Source: Sulfurimonas sp. (lineage in GTDB: Bacteria > Campylobacterota > Campylobacteria > Campylobacterales > Sulfurimonadaceae). Taken from it: DNA of 11,151 nucleotides. Every line of letters starts with the position of its first letter. Positions within the stretch are counted from its first letter, which is position 1. The stretch covers positions 1-11,151 of the forward strand of contig JALTUB010000356.1 in NCBI GenBank assembly GCA_027047745.1. The letters are read 5' to 3'. Under the pieces are notes generated by a model that was not told the origin of the DNA, did no database searches, and saw only the letters and a program-made list of their open reading frames with translations. Of the stretch, positions 8,801-11,151 are shown in pieces. Made by a program: the position numbers and the translations under genes.

Positions 8801-9670
8801 ATCTGCACCACCGATAAGATTTGCCGCATTTGAAAATCCAAATTGAAATCTTTGACCTTTTTTAATAGGTGCAGCAAGTACAATGGTATCATCTTCTATC
8901 CCCATCGGAGTTCTAGCGATTGTTGTATTTCCATCTTGATATAAAAGTTGAAAATCTGCTAAAGCCGAAGCATTATTATCAAGCACTTCATTACCAAGAT
9001 ATTTTTTAAAAACCTCTATAGCGTTTTCATGGTCTATATCTTTGAGTATATTTCCCTCTACATTTGTAACTTGAAACTCTTTTCCTATGGGATTCCAGTT
9101 AAGATTGTAATCATTACTCGCATAAAGTTTTTTACCAGAAAAAGAGATACCTATAGCACCCTCTTCATAAATCTCTTCACCCATAAAAACAAAAGTCTTT
9201 TTCAGTTGAAAATTATCACCTGCCAAACCACCAGCAACAATAACGCTCGGATGCTCCTCTTTTAGCTTTTTTATAAAACCTTCATAATCCTTACCAAGTA
9301 AACCTTCACCCAAAACTATAACTGCTTTTGTATCTTTTGTACAGATTTTGTTTGCAAGTTTTTTACCAGATTTTGTATCTATTTTTTTTGTTCTGCTTAC
9401 CTGTATTTTTGTTGTTTTAAACAATGAAAGACTTATAATAGTTTCATTATCATACATATTTGCATGAGAGATTTCACCTGCTGTAGTAGTTCCAACAACT
9501 AAGCATTCAGGAAAATCTTTAGAAAGGATTTTTAAGAGTTTTTGTATATCCTTTTTATCAGTCAAAGAGGTAAAAACTTGGATAAACTTTGTTTTATATT
9601 TACTCTTTTTTGCCTCTTTTTGGGCTTTTTTGTAATTCTCATCTTTTAATCTAAATGTTAAATGTTTCAT
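5894..9670 (-). CDS. Soluble hybrid histidine kinase: FIST, PAS, PAS-like, HisKA, HATPase, pseudo-receiver, receiver, HPt
   Basis: This 1258-residue sensor has no membrane segment, so it senses inside the cell. FIST_N (about 25-225) shows GTTTAGEI (60-67) and GGLAGDN (147-153). FIST_C (about 226-365) shows SCIAR (308-312) and GFFTYGEF (335-342). FIST domains are thought to bind small ligands. A PAS domain (about 412-520) resembles the FAD-binding PAS of Aer: YANDNF (431-436), VRDPNM (455-460), W478 and a following N-R-A-K-D-G stretch. A weaker PAS-like segment spans about 535-645. The kinase core has the phospho-acceptor H670 in ANMSHEIRTP, the N-box around N787, the G1 box DTGIGI (820-825) and the G2 box GGTGLGLAI (849-857). 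Residues 903-1010 look like a receiver fold without a phosphorylation site. The true receiver has E1037/D1038, D1081 in MDINMP and K1131. The HPt histidine is H1206 in ILHNLKG. All relay residues are present. The ATG lies 15 bases after the upstream regulator gene, with only a weak GGA before it. Confidence 0.95.
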   Translation of the reverse strand: MKHLTFRLKDENYKKAQKEAKKSKYKTKFIQVFTSLTDKKDIQKLLKILSKDFPECLVVGTTTAGEISHANMYDNETIISLSLFKTTKIQVSRTKKIDTKSGKKLANKICTKDTKAVIVLGEGLLGKDYEGFIKKLKEEHPSVIVAGGLAGDNFQLKKTFVFMGEEIYEEGAIGISFSGKKLYASNDYNLNWNPIGKEFQVTNVEGNILKDIDHENAIEVFKKYLGNEVLDNNASALADFQLLYQDGNTTIARTPMGIEDDTIVLAAPIKKGQRFQFGFSNAANLIGGADAISKNLIKSPAEAIYIYSCIARKTLLGKSLESEFRLFENIAPTAGFFTYGEFYSTSENNALLNCTTTILVLSESTKKDKHTKYKPSSVNSLDSATFTALTHFVKQTSKELSENTQLLEEYKMGVDYSALVSKTDLNGNIIYANDNFCKVSQYSKKELLGKGHDIVRDPNMSDFIFKKLWTTILSGKVWRGVLSNRAKDGTIYYVNATIVPIFDTEHKIKEFIAIRQDITKQIESKKRMKEKEKLIKAIFDNQNAIVIFTSKIDGMLNVNKKLFETFDYASFDDFKAQNDCICDLFLEEDGYIYPKKYPQWLDELAENRFEQPKAKMITRDKMVHTFTIMVKKINDEYVINLYDITDLEQAIDNANASEHAKSIFLANMSHEIRTPLNGILGFTDVLTKRDLDKESKRYIDIIHNSGQTLLNVVNDILDFSKIESGELTLSPIEINLLKELEATVATFSSIVKSKHIYYYTYIDPSLPKVLSCDIQRIKQVINNLISNAIKFTPKDGSVSVSVELKELHDDTATLHFSVVDTGIGIAKDKIKTIFSAFSQADNSISRKFGGTGLGLAISNQYISMMDSTIEVKSQEGKGSEFYFDIDLPVIDDSLSIAKQDQDVEICVLYSENRIGCAVNEVVFSYLDSWKYNYKEIKSLDELTDKSEILIICAQLFDTKTCEAALNKHDKLELLFIEGVDEYFDCAHEKFHLIEQPMTGSALFDKIVTLTHGSHVDLKEDDEVSRTKNFSGNILVAEDNETNQMLIAIMLEERGLSYTVVNNGEEAVDMAFKKEFDIIFMDINMPVLDGVSATKLLREKEYKRPIVSLSANVIESDKKSFLDAGIDDTLNKPIIPQELDAMLDKYISHDEEKNSSLEYDVISVEDIANSLKIPTDIVKKLLESFKQTLQKNIETIDKEGLSKDILHNLKGVTGNLRLDNIYKLSSTFEKEIESWNQEETQRNREILISHLEKLLSQVL

Positions 9671-9685
9671 GTCAATCCAATATAA

Positions 9686-10549
9686 TTATTCTTGAAATTT
9701 TTTCAGTGAGGTTTGCAAATTTTTATAAACAATATCCAATGTTGTTGGTCTATTTATATGTGAAATACTGATAGAATAGTTAAATATATCAGCCAAGTCC
9801 TTAGACTTTTTATACTGCTGAAACAATCTTTTTTTCATATCTTCTATCGATTCATCGTCATAATCTTTGATTATAACTGCAAAGCTAACCCCATATAACC
9901 TAGCTATTATCGATTTTGGTATAGCAGTATCTGCAAGTAATTGTGCGAATTTTTTGATAATACTGTTAGAAGTATGAAATCCATACAGACTATTTATCTT
10001 TTCAAAATTATTTATTTTTACATACATTACCCAAAATGGCTTTTTACTATTTAGTTTTGATTTTATTTGTGTTTCAAAAAAAAGACTATTGTTAAGCTTT
10101 GTTAGTGGGTCAGTGATACTTAGCTGTGCGAGTTTAGATTGCTTGATTTTAATCTCTTCAAGGTAAGTTTTATTTTGCAGATGGGTTTTTACTCTTGCTA
10201 GAAGTTCAACAGAGTTAAAAGGCTTGTTTATATAATCAACTCCACCAACTTCAAAAGCTTTTTGTATATAGTCTATGTCGTTATGAGCTGTTAAAAAGAT
10301 GATAGGAATATCTTTGGTTTTTGGTTCTGATTTTAACATACTGCACACCTTAAAACCATCTATATCAGGCATACTAATATCTAAAAGAATCAAATCAATT
10401 TTCAATTTTGAAACAGTTTTTAATGTACCTTGAGCATTTAAGGCAAATGATAGTTTGTATTTTTCTTCTTTTAAGTAGGCAGCAACTATCTCAATGTTAA
10501 ACTTTTCATCATCTACTATCAAGATATGGGGAGTGTTATTTGAATTCAT
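9686..10549 (-). CDS. Response regulator: receiver plus degenerate GGDEF domain
   Basis: The 287-residue protein has an N-terminal receiver (about 7-123) with the acidic pair D13/D14, phospho-acceptor D57 in LLDISMPDIDG, T87 and K109 in NKPF. A GGDEF-type domain (about 141-284) opens with the usual SITDPLTKLNN (145-154) and keeps the metal-site-region segment KINNFEKINSLYGF (178-191). The GGDEF active-site signature itself is replaced by YGVSF (219-223). Diguanylate cyclase activity is therefore unlikely; the domain may bind GTP or c-di-GMP poorly or act in protein contacts. The start is odd: the minus strand reads AAGG directly against the ATG, too close for a normal Shine-Dalgarno, yet no later ATG would keep the first receiver strand. 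Its gene is 15 bases before the hybrid kinase gene, whose HPt domain is the likely phosphate donor. Confidence 0.92.
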   Translation of the reverse strand: MNSNNTPHILIVDDEKFNIEIVAAYLKEEKYKLSFALNAQGTLKTVSKLKIDLILLDISMPDIDGFKVCSMLKSEPKTKDIPIIFLTAHNDIDYIQKAFEVGGVDYINKPFNSVELLARVKTHLQNKTYLEEIKIKQSKLAQLSITDPLTKLNNSLFFETQIKSKLNSKKPFWVMYVKINNFEKINSLYGFHTSNSIIKKFAQLLADTAIPKSIIARLYGVSFAVIIKDYDDESIEDMKKRLFQQYKKSKDLADIFNYSISISHINRPTTLDIVYKNLQTSLKKFQE

Positions 10550-10593
10550 CCTTAAATCTTAGCGAAAAGAAACTTAAACTCAATCAAATCAAG

Positions 10594-10914
10594 TTAAACA
10601 GATATATATTTTCCGTTTTCTACACTCCACTTAAACTTACTTGATACTTTTTTAAATGCTTTTAAAACAATAGTATCATGACAATCATTGGCATAGATTG
10701 TTATAGGTGTATGATAGTATCTGTTATAAGATTTTATAGGGTGAAGAAGCATCTCTTGCCAAGATATTTCGATAGCTCCTGAGTAAGGTTCAAAAGGAAC
10801 TGATGAAACAATTTTTTTGTTTGTCACATTGCATTTAAAATGACAAACAACATAAAAACTATCTATCTTTATATAATCTAAAAGAGGGATGATATTTTCG
10901 TGGATTCTCTGCAT
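10594..10914 (-). CDS. Conserved-looking hypothetical protein with paired Cys/His residues
   Basis: I do not recognise this 106-residue protein. It is soluble, with no signal peptide or membrane segment. It has a CHFKC cluster (C24, H25, C28) and a second Cys-His pair (C78, H79), a pattern that could bind a metal or be redox active; this is inference only. Two aromatic-rich stretches, SWQEMLLHPIKSYNRYYHTP (51-70) and SKFKWSVENGKY (92-103), suggest a small folded beta-rich domain. It is supported as a real gene by a Shine-Dalgarno (AAGG at 10922-10925, 7 bases before the ATG), a well placed TATAAT upstream, and its position as the first gene ahead of the response regulator (44-base gap) and hybrid kinase. 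It could be an accessory or sensor partner of that relay. Confidence 0.72.
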   Translation of the reverse strand: MQRIHENIIPLLDYIKIDSFYVVCHFKCNVTNKKIVSSVPFEPYSGAIEISWQEMLLHPIKSYNRYYHTPITIYANDCHDTIVLKAFKKVSSKFKWSVENGKYISV

Positions 10915-10921
10915 AACAAAG

Positions 10922-10925
10922 CCTT
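10922..10925 (-). promoter_or_regulatory. Shine-Dalgarno of the 106-residue protein
   Basis: AAGG on the minus strand, 7 bases before the ATG at 10914. The normal spacing supports this start. Confidence 0.5.
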
Positions 10926-10950
10926 AGTTGTTTTAAGTCTGTTAGCAAAA

Positions 10951-10956
10951 ATTATA
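10951..10956 (-). promoter_or_regulatory. Probable promoter (-10 box) of the signalling operon
   Basis: The minus strand reads a perfect TATAAT preceded by TTGG, 36 bases before the ATG at 10914. Transcription would start near 10944, giving a leader of about 30 bases. The upstream region is T- and A-rich and overlaps the last codons of the preceding kinase gene; TTAAAA lies at about the -35 distance but is not a good consensus. Campylobacterota sigma-70 promoters typically keep the -10 box and lack a clear -35, so this fits. It would drive the hypothetical gene, the response regulator and the FIST kinase. Confidence 0.5.
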
Positions 10957-10962
10957 CCAAGT

Positions 10963-11151
10963 TTAAACAGATATTTTAACCTCAAAACACTTCTCTTTGG
11001 AATCCATCAAAGATACATCCCCACCGTGTGCTTGAGCTATTTGACGAGATAAGATTAGTCCAAGTCCATTGCCCTTAACTTTTGTACTTTTAAAGGCTTC
11101 AAACAACTCGTTTTTGTTTTGGATTTCTACACCACTATCATAGATATAAAA
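10963..11151 (-). CDS. Histidine kinase, C-terminal end of the ATPase domain (partial, N-terminus beyond right edge)
   Basis: The last 62 codons of a kinase run in from the right edge and end at TAA (10963-10965). The visible part shows a G1-type YDSGVEI, then NELFEAFKSTK (F box) and the G2 box GNGLGL, followed by ILSRQIAQAHGGDVSL and a final beta strand. This is the HATPase_c domain that binds ATP and phosphorylates the (unseen) histidine. The second glycine of the usual DxGxG motif is Glu here. The protein ends right after the ATPase domain, so this one has no receiver or HPt tail, unlike the hybrid kinase further on. It is followed after 48 bases by the 106-residue protein gene, which has its own likely promoter. 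Confidence 0.88.
   Translation of the reverse strand, partial: FYIYDSGVEIQNKNELFEAFKSTKVKGNGLGLILSRQIAQAHGGDVSLMDSKEKCFEVKISV

Noticed and set aside
9029..9265. Plus-strand open frame
   Set aside because: Antisense to the FIST_N coding region; no family resemblance.
10594..10914. Heme-binding role for the small Cys/His protein
   Set aside because: No CXXCH motif and no signal peptide, so it is not a substrate of CcsBA.
10961..10968. GTTTAAAC palindrome between two genes
   Set aside because: Too short and AT-rich to be a terminator stem, no T-run follows on the coding strand, and it overlaps the stop codon.

Overview
The window is AT-rich, and every convincing gene lies on the minus strand, so transcription runs from high to low coordinates. 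Three things point to a Campylobacterota (epsilonproteobacterial) genome, probably a free-living Sulfurimonas- or Sulfuricurvum-like bacterium: the fused CcsB-CcsA cytochrome c maturation protein, the lysine-rich low-GC codon use, and the density of hybrid two-component proteins. This placement is inferred from protein style; no marker gene was compared.

Layout in order of transcription: (1) the C-terminal end of a histidine kinase, cut by the right edge (10963-11151). (2) A good TATAAT -10 box at 10951-10956, followed by a 106-residue protein of unknown function with paired Cys/His residues (10594-10914). (3) A receiver plus degenerate GGDEF response regulator (9686-10549). (4) A 1258-residue soluble hybrid kinase with FIST, Aer-like PAS, second PAS-like, HisKA, HATPase, pseudo-receiver, receiver and HPt segments (5894-9670). 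(5) A 1041-residue CcsBA heme-export and cytochrome c synthetase (2715-5840). (6) A DUF2461 protein 6 bases behind it (2007-2708). (7) A long partial beta-class DNA methyltransferase of the type III Mod kind, running off the left edge (1-1938). No intergenic gap exceeds about 70 bases.

Genes 2 to 4 look like one signalling operon (gaps of 44 and 15 bases). The kinase carries a complete His-Asp-His relay, and the HPt domain could pass phosphate to the receiver of the neighbouring regulator. That regulator's GGDEF domain has lost its active-site signature, so it probably works by binding or by protein contact and not by making cyclic-di-GMP. The Aer-like PAS and the FIST domain suggest that an intracellular redox or small-molecule signal is read. 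ccsBA and the DUF2461 gene form a second pair, which may be read from its own weak promoter or by read-through.

No tRNA, rRNA, CRISPR array, insertion sequence or clear intrinsic terminator was seen. Nothing here is plainly a new defence or metabolic system. The most unusual parts are the FIST/Aer-PAS relay with its dead-GGDEF partner and small Cys/His protein, the internal signal-peptide-like joint of CcsBA, and the long N-terminal extension of the methyltransferase.
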